Part shown: positions 1-9,998 of the stretch, in pieces
Layout: each line of letters opens with the position of its first letter
Numbering within the stretch: position 1 is the stretch's first letter
From: Adiantum capillus-veneris
Lineage: Eukaryota; Streptophyta; Polypodiopsida; Polypodiales; Pteridaceae
Assembly (NCBI GenBank): GCA_014529385.2
Contig: CM043956.1
Span: 61,530,120-61,594,119 of the forward strand
DNA length: 64,000 nt
Direction: 5' to 3'
The notes under the pieces: generated by a model
What the model saw: the letters and a program-made list of their open reading frames with translations, nothing else
What the model was told of the DNA's origin: nothing
The model's database searches: none
Program-made: the position numbers and the translations under genes

Positions 1-162
1 CCCACTTTGGCTTGGGAAGAGATTTCTGTACTAGTTAAAAAATACTGCCATAATGGATTTAATCACAATAAGATCCGAAACACCATCATACAAGCTCTCA
101 CTCGGCATAATTGGCCTGGAATATTATTCCAAAAAGAGAGTCTCATCTCTCTCATAAGGTAG
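1..162 (+). pseudogene. C-terminal end of an RT-element ORF (copy entering from the left)
   Basis: The frame opening at base 1 is open until TAG at 160-162. It encodes about 53 residues that match the C-terminus of the RT element at 35,835-35,988. Shared landmarks in order are EEI, NGF, HNWxG and a final LIxLI. The RT core itself lies outside the window. The ORF runs directly into the 3' hairpin at 158-190, as in the second copy. Identity is low (roughly 40% by eye), so this is an older or separate lineage of the family. The reading is an inference from pattern similarity between two places in the window. Confidence 0.6.
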
Positions 163-190
163 TAGGCCCATACACAATGGGCCTACTACC
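158..190 (+). repeat. 3'-terminal hairpin of the RT element
   Basis: A perfect 14 bp inverted repeat: GGTAGTAGGCCCAT (158-171), a 5-base loop, and its complement (177-190). The same structure with a different loop is at 36,008-36,044, also right after the RT ORF stop. In both places it is followed by a TGGTGCxTGGGT string and a (CA)n tract. It may be the structured 3' end of the element RNA. Confidence 0.7.
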
Positions 191-222
191 GACCCATTGT
201 GTGTGGTGCCTGGGTTAGGGCG

Positions 223-331
<109 letters not shown>

Positions 332-650
332 ATTACTGTGAATACTTTGGTTCCTTTTCCCTCCTTCGATATATCCCCCCCCCCCGTTTTCTTAGCACTC
401 ATTAAACAACAACGGGATACTAACTCACAAAATACCCCTAATGGGCTATGGGACTATGCCCTTGCATAAATGACTCTCCTAGAATAAGGAGTGTGAGTGA
501 AATACCGGGCTCTCATTACATCTTCTAGGTGGCCTGCACATCCTGACTTTGGATCTCCCCTTGCAAGGCTTTCTGTGCATCACTTGATGACACTATAGGG
601 CGGCTCGCCTCTCTCATCGATCATGCTCGGGAACAAGCTGTCCAAACCTC

Positions 651-684
651 TATAAATAAGGTGAGGGCGCACCTTGCCCCTCAC
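651..684 (+). promoter_or_regulatory. TATA box and downstream hairpin of the RT element
   Basis: TATAAATA at 651-658 is followed by GTGAGGG (661-667), a 10-base loop and CCCTCAC (678-684). Copies at 30,051 and 37,452 have TATAAATA followed by GTGAGC/GCTCAC. The stem sequence differs but pairing is kept. CACTTAGC and a TGTGT-rich stretch follow in all copies, so this is probably the transcription start region. Confidence 0.6.
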
Positions 685-751
685 TTAGCCTGTGTGTATT
701 TTCTGTTTTTTTGACTAAAGGTGGTTTACCGCTTGCTTCACTGTTCGAGCT

Positions 752-778
752 ATGGAGCTCGCTACTCAAACTACTCAG
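752..778 (+). CDS. Putative first exon of an RT-element copy
   Basis: ATG at 752 opens nine codons (MELATQTTQ) ending in CAG before GT at 779-780. The corresponding exon at 30,149-30,202 ends the same way (MEASSSSLQ, then CAG and GT). The call rests on that match and on the shared promoter upstream. No acceptor can be assigned here because this copy is truncated. Confidence 0.4.
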
Positions 779-1260
779 GTTTTCTTCTAGGCTTTTTTAC
801 CTCACGCCTGTGTTGAAAAAATCTTTGTACATTGATGATTTATTGCTTCTATTAGCATAACATTTGGTTGGTACTGCTTGCATTAGCTCTCATAAAAGCG
901 TTAAAATATATAGACAAATGATTTTTTAAATTAAATGTTCTACTTGACTGATCTTTTCGGTAGAACTCTGCTTGACTGGTTTTTTTCGACAGACATTCAC
1001 TGTGCCTCTTAGATATTGAAGCAAGGAATTTTACTATACCAATGGGGATAAACACCTAAGGGAGTGATGTTAGCTGTACAAATGGCCATATTGGGTTTTT
1101 TCTGCCGCTTTAGGACCTTACCTAGGTTTTTTTGTGGAAAGGTACCTGGGCATGAGTTTTTGGTTATGGATTTTGTGGTAAGGTACATGTTATGGATTAT
1201 GGCATATGGTTGGCTTCAATTGGGAGTCTTACCATACATCGAGCGAACTTTACCAAGCAA

Positions 1261-2334
1261 ATAGAAAAATCGAGCGAGACTGTGTGTACGTGTGTGTTTA
1301 TTTGTTGCAAACTGGTCAATAGAGAAATCTCTGACACCTTTGTAGCAACAAATAAACACGCAACAAATAAACATTGTGTAACAAATAAACATCAAGTTTG
1401 CAGCAATTGATAACATTGTGTAACTTGTCAATAGAGAAATCTCTGACACCTTAGTGGTGTACTTTTCTTTGATGGTTGCTTGCGAAGCCATAGTTCTACG
1501 ATTCCCCTCCCAAAAGAAAATCTTTTGAGAAAGGGACTCCAACCAAGGGTGTGCAACAAGCTCTTCTTCATCCTCATGGTTGTGATTTGTCTCCATATCA
1601 AATCCCACTCCTCCATAATGGCTTTTTAATAAAAAAAGAAATAAGCTACTATTGTATTGAGCAAAGAGAGCAGTGATATTGAAAGACTATTTAGGGTACC
1701 TATCACTTGTGCTTTCTCCTTTTGACATGTTTCCAAAGAAACAATGAATGCTCCCTACCCTTTGATATATCCTTCACTAGAAAATGTAGACTTTAAAGCA
1801 CTGATTGCATCATATCTCAAGCCTCAAACTCTTGCATGTGGAATGAGCCTTCATAGTGGCACATGATGACACTCAAGGCAACTAAAAACTCTAGTTTTGG
1901 ACAATATATCCTCTCCTTTCTCCATATGTAATGCACTATCATCCCCATCAAAAATACTTGGTCACATTTCTAGTCTTGTTTCAAAGGGAGCTATCTGCAA
2001 TGAGACTTTAATTGGTGTTTCCTCATGTTTTAACTCATGTGGAGACCCTAAACCGATATCTTGACTATCATTGTCATCTTGAAGCTCTGTCTCTATGACC
2101 AAATCAACCCAGTATGTGATCAAACTAACATGGTCACTCTACATAGGCAAAGAATTTGATGCATTCTCATCACATCTTCTTGAACAATGTTTAGATACAT
2201 ATAGGTTGGTACATAAAATGTAATATATAATTAAGTTATGCAATTATTTTGCATGAGATAGACACACTCAATGTTATCAATTGAGTGATTGTAATGATGC
2301 AGTTACACAAAAGACATTTAAATATAATCTCTAG
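1261..2334. other. Noncoding stretch with short direct repeats
   Basis: No credible gene is visible. A block of about 25 bp containing AGAGAAATCTCTGACACCTT occurs at 1,322-1,341 and again at 1,433-1,452. Between them AACAAATAAACA occurs three times. The rest (1,461-2,334) is unique AT-rich sequence in which I see nothing recognisable. Confidence 0.6.
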
Positions 2335-2364
2335 ATGCTATCTTGTTTCATGCTTGGAACACAC

Positions 2365-2391
2365 CGCATAAGCACACACCACGCTTATGCG
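2365..2391. repeat. Short perfect hairpin
   Basis: CGCATAAGC (2,365-2,373), a 9-base spacer, then GCTTATGCG (2,383-2,391). It stands alone, and no gene or second copy explains it. Confidence 0.6.
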
Positions 2392-2599
2392 ATATGCATT
2401 CTAGTAGCGTACGGGATGAGAGTGCAAAGGATTCCTACTGAGGATCAAGATAGGAGGAGCATTCCCCTCATTTTGTGCCCAAAACCTTACTATACTAATG
2501 TGGCATGCTTTCGAACATTATATGAGCAAAGAACGCATGATGAGAGGAGGTGCGGAATGAAGCCCTCTCGTTTGGCACTCGATTTACTGTATTCCGCCA

Positions 2600-2760
2600 A
2601 TGGGGGATGCATAAAGGCAATTTGGTTGACACAATCAGACATTGAAAGCTAGCACCATAGCAAATTTGCATGCTTAATAATGATGGTGCTTGAAACCTTA
2701 TCGCACCGATGCAAAATGCGTAATGGCACATTGGTAGCACAATCAGATTTTGATGTAGCT
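2600..2760. repeat. Diverged tandem duplication of about 105 bp
   Basis: A block near 2,609-2,645 (ATGCATAAAGGCA, then ACACAATCAGAC) is repeated near 2,713-2,748 (ATGCGTAATGGCA, then GCACAATCAGAT). No coding capacity is evident. Confidence 0.5.
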
Positions 2761-2890
2761 GCCATTACTAGGTTTCTCATCACACTTAGGGTTGGCCGAT
2801 AGTGAGCTTTTGTAGTGATCTACACAGATGTTGACTAGCAAGGTGGAGAAGACAAGTGTCATCATCATCATCATCATGAGATCCACTAGA

Positions 2891-3025
<135 letters not shown>

Positions 3026-3960
3026 TCGCGCCCCCAACCCAATTTGTGTGCGCTAGCCAGCTTGTTTCTCTCAAATGATGAGGCCAAGTTGGTGAACACA
3101 TGCTTCACTTGCTTGACTTACATTACCTGTAAAGGCCAAGCTAGGGCATCAATAAAAGAGGCATGCCATTGCAACAAATTAATGCAAATTTTGGCACACT
3201 ACTAATGCATTTAGTATGCGCTCCATGCACAAGCAACTTGCAAGGGCCAAAAGACGATGGATAATGGAGGTGGCCGCTTATCAGAGCAGGGGTGCGACAT
3301 CTGAGCTAGAGAAGATATTCACAAAGATGAATAAACGAGAGATGTAGTATATAAGTGTTGAAGTCGAGGGAGGAGGAGGACGCTTCTCTACCAGCGTATT
3401 GTTTCTTTTCCCTTCCCTAACACCTTCTCTACATGCCTCCCTTAGGGCCGTCCATCTCAATCACACAGGCAACAAACTTATACTCTGACGTGGGACAATT
3501 TCGTGCAATGCCCCAGGAGTAATTAGGAAGGAAGGAGAGAGCATAGACTTTGGAACACTATGGCTATTGCCAAGTTGACACCGTGTCGTACTTTCATCCT
3601 CGGTAAAGTGCAGCTGGGTAACGTGCATGGTCGCGAGCAATGGTGTGGGACTTGAAGGCATATAAGGAGCCAGCTTTGCAGAGGTGGCAAGAGGCTGCAT
3701 GTTGGAATATGGAGGTAGCTGGGTGGCGCGACAAAAAACAATGTGAATGATCTCTAATTTTGTACATGCCCCTTGATTCGTGCTATTGTTGCCTTCTACC
3801 CATCACCACTGCTACTAAAGCTTATTTGACATGGCCACGAAAAACCCTATCTTCACCTGGTTAGGCTTGGTCTCGCGCCATCTTCACCCCCCCCCCCCCC
3901 CCCTCCTCCTCTATCCTGCGCGGGCACTAAAAAGTAAAGATGGTGCCAAGCTGAGATGAA

Positions 3961-3995
<35 letters not shown>

Positions 3996-4171
3996 AAATA
4001 CCCCTTCTCTATTGCACAGGTATGGATCAAGGGCCCTCTTTCACAGTTTTAAAATTACCTCAGCTGTGAACACTTCCTTTGGAAAAGGAGAGAGCAAAAG
4101 TTACAAAAATCTCTCAAAATCTAGTTTCAGCACCCTTAGCTGCACCAACACTAGGCACGAAATCTAATGAT
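3026..4171. other. Noncoding stretch
   Basis: No supported gene. It holds a poly-C tract near 3,885-3,902 and a short (CT)n near 3,963-3,991. The 100 bp just below 4,172 could be the 3' UTR of the eL34 copy, but no poly-A/T tail is visible. Confidence 0.5.
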
Positions 4172-4515
4172 CTATGCTTGGGCCTTCGCAGATTGCTTCT
4201 CCTTGGACTTCTGGATCTTCAGAACCTTCTTCACAATCTTCTGCTCTTCGACTAGAAAAGCCCAGATAATTCTCGCACGGATGGCACTTCCTGACAAAGC
4301 ACCACCGAATGCACGATTGATCGTCTTCTTCCTTTTACTCAAACGAGTGTTTTGATATTCGGCAGGTCGTAGAAGTGGAGTCCCCTGAATACGCTTTCCA
4401 GTGATTACACATTTTGGCCCCTGTCTTTGCATATTGAAACACAAGCTGTGACGGCGGTCTGGTTGGACTTGGTTGCATAGCTGTGACGGCGGCGGTACGT
4501 GAGGCGCTGCACCAT
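4172..4515 (-). pseudogene. RPL34: Ribosomal protein eL34 (RPL34) retrocopy, disrupted
   Basis: ATG at 4,515 (minus) starts [19 protein letters not shown], the characteristic N-terminus of the large-subunit protein eL34. After an internal deletion and a frameshift, the frame from about 4,430 to the TAG at 4,172 gives eL34 landmarks: [26 protein letters not shown], then [18 protein letters not shown]. No intron interrupts the coding part, which suggests a processed copy. About 10-12 codons expected between the N-terminal block and GPKC are missing or scrambled. The string AGCTGTGACGGCGG occurs at both edges of the lesion (4,443 and 4,481), consistent with slippage. A (GA)n tract lies just upstream on the coding strand. 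Confidence 0.85.
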
Positions 4516-4532
4516 GGCTGCCTCTGCCACTG

Positions 4533-4648
<116 letters not shown>

Positions 4649-4913
4649 AAAGTCTCAGAAAGAGTGCGCGCCGGCGCGTGCTCTTTCAGAGAGGTTTTTT
4701 TAATTTATAGAAAGCTAAGCTCTACGCGTTGTTTGTTGAAGAGTTGCGCCCTCTTGTGCTTCCTTGCGCTTCTCCAAGTTGAAGTTCCAACCTCTTGTGC
4801 CAACAACAGCTTTCTTGTACTTCCATGTGCAAACAAGGGCAATCACAAACCCAGCTAATGCACCTATGGACTTAAAATGAATGAGATCCGACAAGGTGGC
4901 CGTGAAATACTAA

Positions 4914-5495
4914 CGTGTATGAAGACAGGCCGAAATATACAGGTGATCGAAACTTGACCCCGATGGTACTAATGTGTAGCTCTACTCGTTGTGGTTCTAT
5001 AGATATGCTGCACGCTCAATTCCGACACACGAGTTGGAAGAAAACTCACACCGAAGCTCGTAGGAAATTACCACACATAGAAGCCGATAGTGCGCACTCT
5101 TGGTATCTGTGCGTAGCTCTCGCCGTTGCTAACACAATGGCGGTGTCGCTTCTCCAATGGCGGCTCCGTAGCTCGCGTAGCAAGTAGATAAGACTCTCTC
5201 TCTCTCTCAGACACAATCACGACGCTCAAAAACTCACTTTGATTAATAATCTGAATCCCTAGGTTACAAAAACTTTGGCTTATATACCTCAGCCTTGGAG
5301 GTGAGAACATCTCTAACTAATTACATCAGCAAGTGAAATTACTTCGGGATTACAAGCTGGAAACTCAATTGAGTCCCGTTACTTAATGAATGGCTCAAAT
5401 CAAAATTAATGTCGGAAAGACATTTATTACAATCAATGGTTACAAAATGATGAGTGTGAGCAAAAATGTGGGTGTGATCCTCTGCTGGCTCAACA
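4914..5495 (-). repeat. Element A 3' LTR, truncated
   Basis: Matches the right LTR from about 23,011 to 23,625. The inner edge is precise: CAACA ends at 5,495 and abuts the polypurine tract. The outer part (about 345 bp of the 961 bp full length) is missing, and 4,650-4,913 has no similarity to it. TATATAAG (minus) lies at 5,279-5,286. The internal (CT)n is shorter here than in the right copy. Confidence 0.85.
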
Positions 5496-5510
5496 CTCCC
5501 CCCCCTCCGC
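5496..5510 (-). promoter_or_regulatory. Element A polypurine tract
   Basis: Read on the minus strand this is GCGGAG followed by a G-run and AG, directly before the TGTTGAGCC start of the 3' LTR. This is the expected place for the plus-strand primer of reverse transcription. Confidence 0.85.
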
Positions 5511-5545
5511 GTTCATGTCGTCCCTGACATGACTTTTATGCTTGG

Positions 5546-7003
5546 TCAATAAAGTCCTGTCGTCTTGAGCATCTGCAAATGTGGTTCGTATCGTAGGTTG
5601 CCGATGGTCAAGGTTGGGCCGAATATTTTGCTTTCGTGGGTGCAAAAGCCGGTGTAGAAAGCTTCTTCGAATGTTTGCATGTGGAAGCTAGGCAAAAACA
5701 TAATCCTTTGGTATAGGAGGTGTAACACTTTTGGAGAAGGCTGCAATGAAAGATCGTACATCATATCAGACACCGTGTCGGCCGTCGATAGTAGACTCGA
5801 GGTCGTGGCTTTATCTGGCGCGAACACTTCAATGCAAGCTAAGAGAGTCCTGCAGATTTTCTTGAGCATCTGACATGAAAGGTCAGGAGAGCCAGTAAAG
5901 AGCTTGATGGTGCCCGTTAGGGTTTTCACCATGTAGGCTTTACCTATTCTCTCTCCTGCCTTTGGTCCTGGCATCCTGGGATAATTAAGCCAATTTGGCT
6001 TCTTTTCTGCAATCCTGCCATGCTCTTTCCAGTTTCTGACTCTTGGCACCGGGCAGAAGGTTGCATCCTCCCGGATCTCCTTTGGTGCCTCCACCAAGTA
6101 GATGAGGTAGGCTGGGTATTTGTTCAGCCAACCTTTACTCCATCTAGGTTGTGAATCTACTATCTTCTTTGATTGTTCCTCCTTTGTGATGTCGCCTTCG
6201 TAAAGAGCGACATACTCCTCCCCTTCTAGTCTCTTTTTCGTCTTTAGCACTTCAAATTTCATCAAAGGGAAAGGCAGGCTGGGTTGCATCCACTGTTCAT
6301 GGAGCACTTTTGTGTCTAGTCCCTGAAGTCTAATGGAGATTAGGAGTCTCCTCTCCCATTCCATTTCCGCCTTGGCACTCTCTTCTGCTGACTTTTGTAT
6401 TTGGTCATGGAGCCTTTGTTCTTCTTCTTCAGAGATTCTTGAAGTCGAGGCCACCTCTTGAGCTGGGGCTGGATCTTCAATTGTGGTTGCCTCTCCAGTT
6501 TCTGGTAGCTCTATGGATGCTCCACCTGATTCTTCTTGTGGTGTCTCTGTCTCTCTCCTTTGTTGCTCTTGTAGATCTTGGAGCTGTTTGCGGAGGGCCT
6601 CATTCTCTGTCCGTAGTGTTTGATTTTCTAATGTGAGCCTCTCCTCTGCGGCCAATGATCCCTCCGCAATGTGCAACCTTTGCACTTGCTCTAATCTTAG
6701 CTCTCTTTGTAAGCTTCGGACCTGGTCTTCCAAAACTGGTACGATAGCTTCCTCTTGTTCGGTTCCTGCTCTGCTAGCTCTAGGGGTAGACCTGAGTCTA
6801 GTGATTGTTCTTTCTTGGAGCTCGACTGTTTCCCTTAGCTCAATGAGCTCATCCTTAGCCGCCTCCAACTCATCCTCTATCCGCTCCCTTGCTTCCTGTG
6901 CACTTGCTACTTCTCTTGAAGCCTCGACTAGTTGGAGTATCAAACCGTCTATCTCATTTTCCGCGTCATAGAGTGATGCTTTATGACTTTCAGATTCAGA
7001 CAT
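5546..7003 (-). CDS. Element A accessory ORF, C-terminal half (coiled coil plus unknown domain)
   Basis: 485 codons. Residues about 10-220 are rich in E, Q, R and L with heptad-like spacing, so a long coiled coil is likely. Residues about 230-485 form a tryptophan- and proline-containing globular-looking region that I do not recognise. It lies in the same reading frame as the upstream 599-codon ORF, separated by one TAG and five sense codons. The coiled-coil character continues across the stop, so the two were probably one protein of about 1,090 residues. There is no visible signal peptide or membrane segment, so it does not look like an envelope protein. Function unknown; self-association is the only inference I would draw. 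Confidence 0.7.
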   Translation of the reverse strand: MSESESHKASLYDAENEIDGLILQLVEASREVASAQEARERIEDELEAAKDELIELRETVELQERTITRLRSTPRASRAGTEQEEAIVPVLEDQVRSLQRELRLEQVQRLHIAEGSLAAEERLTLENQTLRTENEALRKQLQDLQEQQRRETETPQEESGGASIELPETGEATTIEDPAPAQEVASTSRISEEEEQRLHDQIQKSAEESAKAEMEWERRLLISIRLQGLDTKVLHEQWMQPSLPFPLMKFEVLKTKKRLEGEEYVALYEGDITKEEQSKKIVDSQPRWSKGWLNKYPAYLIYLVEAPKEIREDATFCPVPRVRNWKEHGRIAEKKPNWLNYPRMPGPKAGERIGKAYMVKTLTGTIKLFTGSPDLSCQMLKKICRTLLACIEVFAPDKATTSSLLSTADTVSDMMYDLSLQPSPKVLHLLYQRIMFLPSFHMQTFEEAFYTGFCTHESKIFGPTLTIGNLRYEPHLQMLKTTGLY

Positions 7004-7021
7004 AGCATTCTCTAAATTTCT

Positions 7022-8821
7022 CTACAACTCCGCTTCCCTTTGTTTGGCTGTCTCAATCTCTACTTCCTTTGCCTTGGACCTTTCTTTTATCTTGCTGAGC
7101 AGTTCATGCACTATGTGCATGTCTTTTTCATCATCATCTGTCAACTCTAAAGCTCTTTCCACCACCACCTCCACTGGCTTTGGCTCTTCTAGTATTTTCG
7201 GTCGGTCCAGTTTCTCTTCACTTTCTTTTTTACTCTTTGTCTTTTTCTCCGTCTCTCTCCGTTCATCTTGTTTTTGTAGGGTGATCCCATAAACTGCCTC
7301 AAGGGCCTCTTCTTCGGTGTATCCTATCTCAACCAGATCCTCATAATCATTTCTCTTTTGCTGAACTGGATCTATCTTCTTTTCTTTGGTCTCGGCTTCT
7401 GGCTTTTCCAAAACATCTGTGTCCACCTCTACTGTAGTCTCTTCCACAATTTTTTCCGTCTTCTTTGGGCTTGGTACATCAGTCATAGAGGGATGTTTGT
7501 CCTCAGCTTCCTTGGCTTTCCCTTTGTCGGCTTGCCCATCTTTCTCTTGAGGCTTAGTAGACCCATCTACTTTCCTTTTCCCCTTGTCGTTTTTTTTCAG
7601 CTCAGTTTTTAATTGCTGTACCTCCTCTTCAGTGTATGGCTTGACAGGTTGCTGCTCCAAAATAGCCTCTGAATCCTCATAAGCTTTAATATATTGATCG
7701 TATTGATCAATATGTGGCCTGGCCGAGCTAGTTCCGACTTTAGTGGGGTCTCGCACCCACTTTTCTTCAAAGTCACCCTTTAGAGCTCTTTCCGCTCTAA
7801 ACTGCTCCAATAATCTTTCCATTCTTGCTGCTTTCTGACTTTTGGTTTGCTTGGGAGAAAGCTTCTTCTTTAATTTCTTCTTAAGTGGCTCGTCCACATC
7901 CTCTTCAGGTTCTGAAACTACTTCTAGTTTCTGGCGTGCTCTTGTGGATGCCCTCTTGGATACTTCGGGCTGTTCTTCCTCCTCGTCGGCTTCTCTAAGC
8001 CACTCATTCTGGGAGGGAGCCTTTGGCCACTGATCTCTAGCTCCAATAGCTTCATAAGCTATTCTTGTCAGAACTTCCGCTCCTCCTATGTATTTTGGCT
8101 TCTCGTTGTGCATGGCAATTACTTGCTCGTGGATGTGTTGAGTGTAATTCACCTCTTTTGGCATATTGCTTTTTAATGCCCATGTGATGGTGGTCGCAAT
8201 GGCATGGGGTGGTGTCGTATACTTTTGCGGTCTTTTACTACAAACATGAAGAAATTGGTTGTACAGTCGGCAAAGGGTTGCCGCTCTTGGGTCCTTCATA
8301 TCTCCATAGGTCGCATTCTGTTTCTTGGGCCCATAGACCTCTATGGCCTCCCTTCTTTCCCTGATTGAGCTCCCTTTGTTGTGCAGCTTCAATGCGTCTG
8401 CAATTAGCTGTGGAGTGATCTGTACTTCTACCTTCTCTCCATCCATGGCTGTCAATGTGGCTTTTCCATCCTTCTGAATGGATGTTGCCAACTCGTACAC
8501 TCTTCTTGTATCCACACCTGATGGTCTCGAGGTGAAGAAACTGTGCAAGTCTGCCCTTTCCAGGTACCTGCTGATGTCTTCTGACCTGCTATAATCTACC
8601 AATTCCTGTGGGATCATCGGTACATCCACCGCTTGCCCTTGAGGATCTCTGAAAGTCCCCTGGTAGATCTTTATTCCCTCTTTCTCCAATACTGCTTCCT
8701 CCACCCAAGTTTTGGTTGGCTTGAGGGTTTCTGCTGGAATGTCAAATGGTTCCGCTTCTGCAATAACATCTTTGATTGTCGGTCTTTTTCTCTTCGTTGC
8801 CGATGACTTGGTGGAATCCAT
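7022..8821 (-). CDS. Element A accessory ORF, N-terminal half (Athila/Tat-type transposon domain)
   Basis: 599 codons from ATG at 8,821 to TAG at 7,022. Residues about 85-270 follow the pattern of the domain in 3' ORFs of Athila/Tat-type plant elements: FFTSRPSGV, then VYELATSI, VQITPQLIADALKL, LCRLYNQFL, HAIATTITWAL and LTRIAYEAIGA. This assignment is from memory of the pattern. Residues about 275-560 are highly charged with Lys-rich blocks (KKKLKKKL), possible nuclear targeting. The C-terminus enters the coiled coil of the next ORF. The ATG lies 167 bp from the first palindrome of the 8,988-9,998 array, nearly the same distance as for gag. A separate transcript from this leader is possible but not shown. 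Confidence 0.75.
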   Translation of the reverse strand: MDSTKSSATKRKRPTIKDVIAEAEPFDIPAETLKPTKTWVEEAVLEKEGIKIYQGTFRDPQGQAVDVPMIPQELVDYSRSEDISRYLERADLHSFFTSRPSGVDTRRVYELATSIQKDGKATLTAMDGEKVEVQITPQLIADALKLHNKGSSIRERREAIEVYGPKKQNATYGDMKDPRAATLCRLYNQFLHVCSKRPQKYTTPPHAIATTITWALKSNMPKEVNYTQHIHEQVIAMHNEKPKYIGGAEVLTRIAYEAIGARDQWPKAPSQNEWLREADEEEEQPEVSKRASTRARQKLEVVSEPEEDVDEPLKKKLKKKLSPKQTKSQKAARMERLLEQFRAERALKGDFEEKWVRDPTKVGTSSARPHIDQYDQYIKAYEDSEAILEQQPVKPYTEEEVQQLKTELKKNDKGKRKVDGSTKPQEKDGQADKGKAKEAEDKHPSMTDVPSPKKTEKIVEETTVEVDTDVLEKPEAETKEKKIDPVQQKRNDYEDLVEIGYTEEEALEAVYGITLQKQDERRETEKKTKSKKESEEKLDRPKILEEPKPVEVVVERALELTDDDEKDMHIVHELLSKIKERSKAKEVEIETAKQREAEL

Positions 8822-8987
8822 GGATCTTGTAACTCCAATTTCAGAAGTTAGCGTCTTTTTAGTACTGAAAGCCGAAATGAAGCTTTTAACTATCCAAATG
8901 ACTTGAAAATTGAAACATGAGCTATTCAGGGCCTAAGGATGCAAGGTAGGTGAAAAAATATGCAAAGTGGGCTCAAAATCATGCTGG

Positions 8988-9998
8988 AGACATCATACGC
9001 GTATGATGTCTTTTGTGTCAAAATGACTTCATATTGGTGGTGCTTGTAGTTGATAGTGTATACATGATTATCATATGCTTGGATTTGAGTTTGGATCCCA
9101 TTTGGTCAAGTTTTGGCCAATTTAGTCCAGTTCCGGCTCTTGGCAAAATTTTGAAAGGGAATTGGATTTTATGATCCAAATTGGATAAAACTTGGTGATT
9201 CACTTTCAAATGGCATGTAGATCACTTCTATTTGGTGGTTGAAGCCCTGAGGTGCCAAAATCACATAGTGAGACATCATACGCGTATGATGTCTTTTAGT
9301 GTATTTTTGGACCAAATTTCTCTATAAGCTTGGATTTGGCCTTAGATAGGCTTATTCAGTGGATTTATGAAGTTTGGATAGATTTTGGGCTAAAAATGGC
9401 TCTGGAGACATCATACGCGTATGATGTCTTTTTCATCAATTTTGCATGGGATTGGTTCTGTGGACTCCCCATGTACTAGTGAAGGACTGTTCCTACTCAA
9501 ATCTTGGTTTGGACTTGAGTATGTTGGATTTGGGCCAAAAATAGGCTTTAGGTGAAGGATTTTCCCTCAATTGGGCTAATGGGGTGATCCTCTTGACCAA
9601 ATGGTTCCAAATTTCATATGTAGCATGTATTAGATATATATAATGGATGTATGATGACAAATGAGCAGTTTTGGCTCTGTAAGTGCAAATAGACATCATA
9701 CGCGTATGATGTCTTTTGTGTCAAAATGGTGCTTTTTGGTTCCAGATAGCTTGTAGATGTGTTTAACAACAATCCTACAAAGTTTCAATGAGTTTGGAGT
9801 TATTTTGACAAAATTAGGACCAAAAATCAATTTTATGGCCTACTTTGCGTTTTTTTGGTTTTCCTTGGGTTTTCTAACTCCAATTCTCATGATACTTGGT
9901 TCATAGGATGTGATTAACATGTGGAATGAGGCTATGCACTCAAATGTTGAAATGGATGTGAAATTCATGCTGTGAGACATCATACGCGTATGATGTCT
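8988..9998. promoter_or_regulatory. Palindrome array 1 (five copies, upstream of the accessory ORF)
   Basis: Five identical, perfect 24 bp palindromes with half-site AGACATCATACG and its complement, at 8,988-9,011, 9,271-9,294, 9,406-9,429, 9,691-9,714 and 9,975-9,998. Start-to-start spacing is 283, 135, 285 and 284 bp. All are followed on the plus strand by TTT. The region has no ORF. It is similar along its length to 21,407-22,126: ATGATCCAAA lies 183-184 bp after the first palindrome in both. Possible roles are binding sites for a dimeric protein or RNA hairpins in the element transcript. Confidence 0.9.

Noticed and set aside
5546-7003. Envelope-like function for the accessory ORF
   Set aside because: No signal peptide or transmembrane segment is visible in either half.
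8988-9998. Palindrome array as CRISPR or bacterial-style operators
   Set aside because: Spacing of 135-285 bp, eukaryotic context and placement inside a retrotransposon exclude CRISPR. Only the general idea of dimer binding sites is kept.
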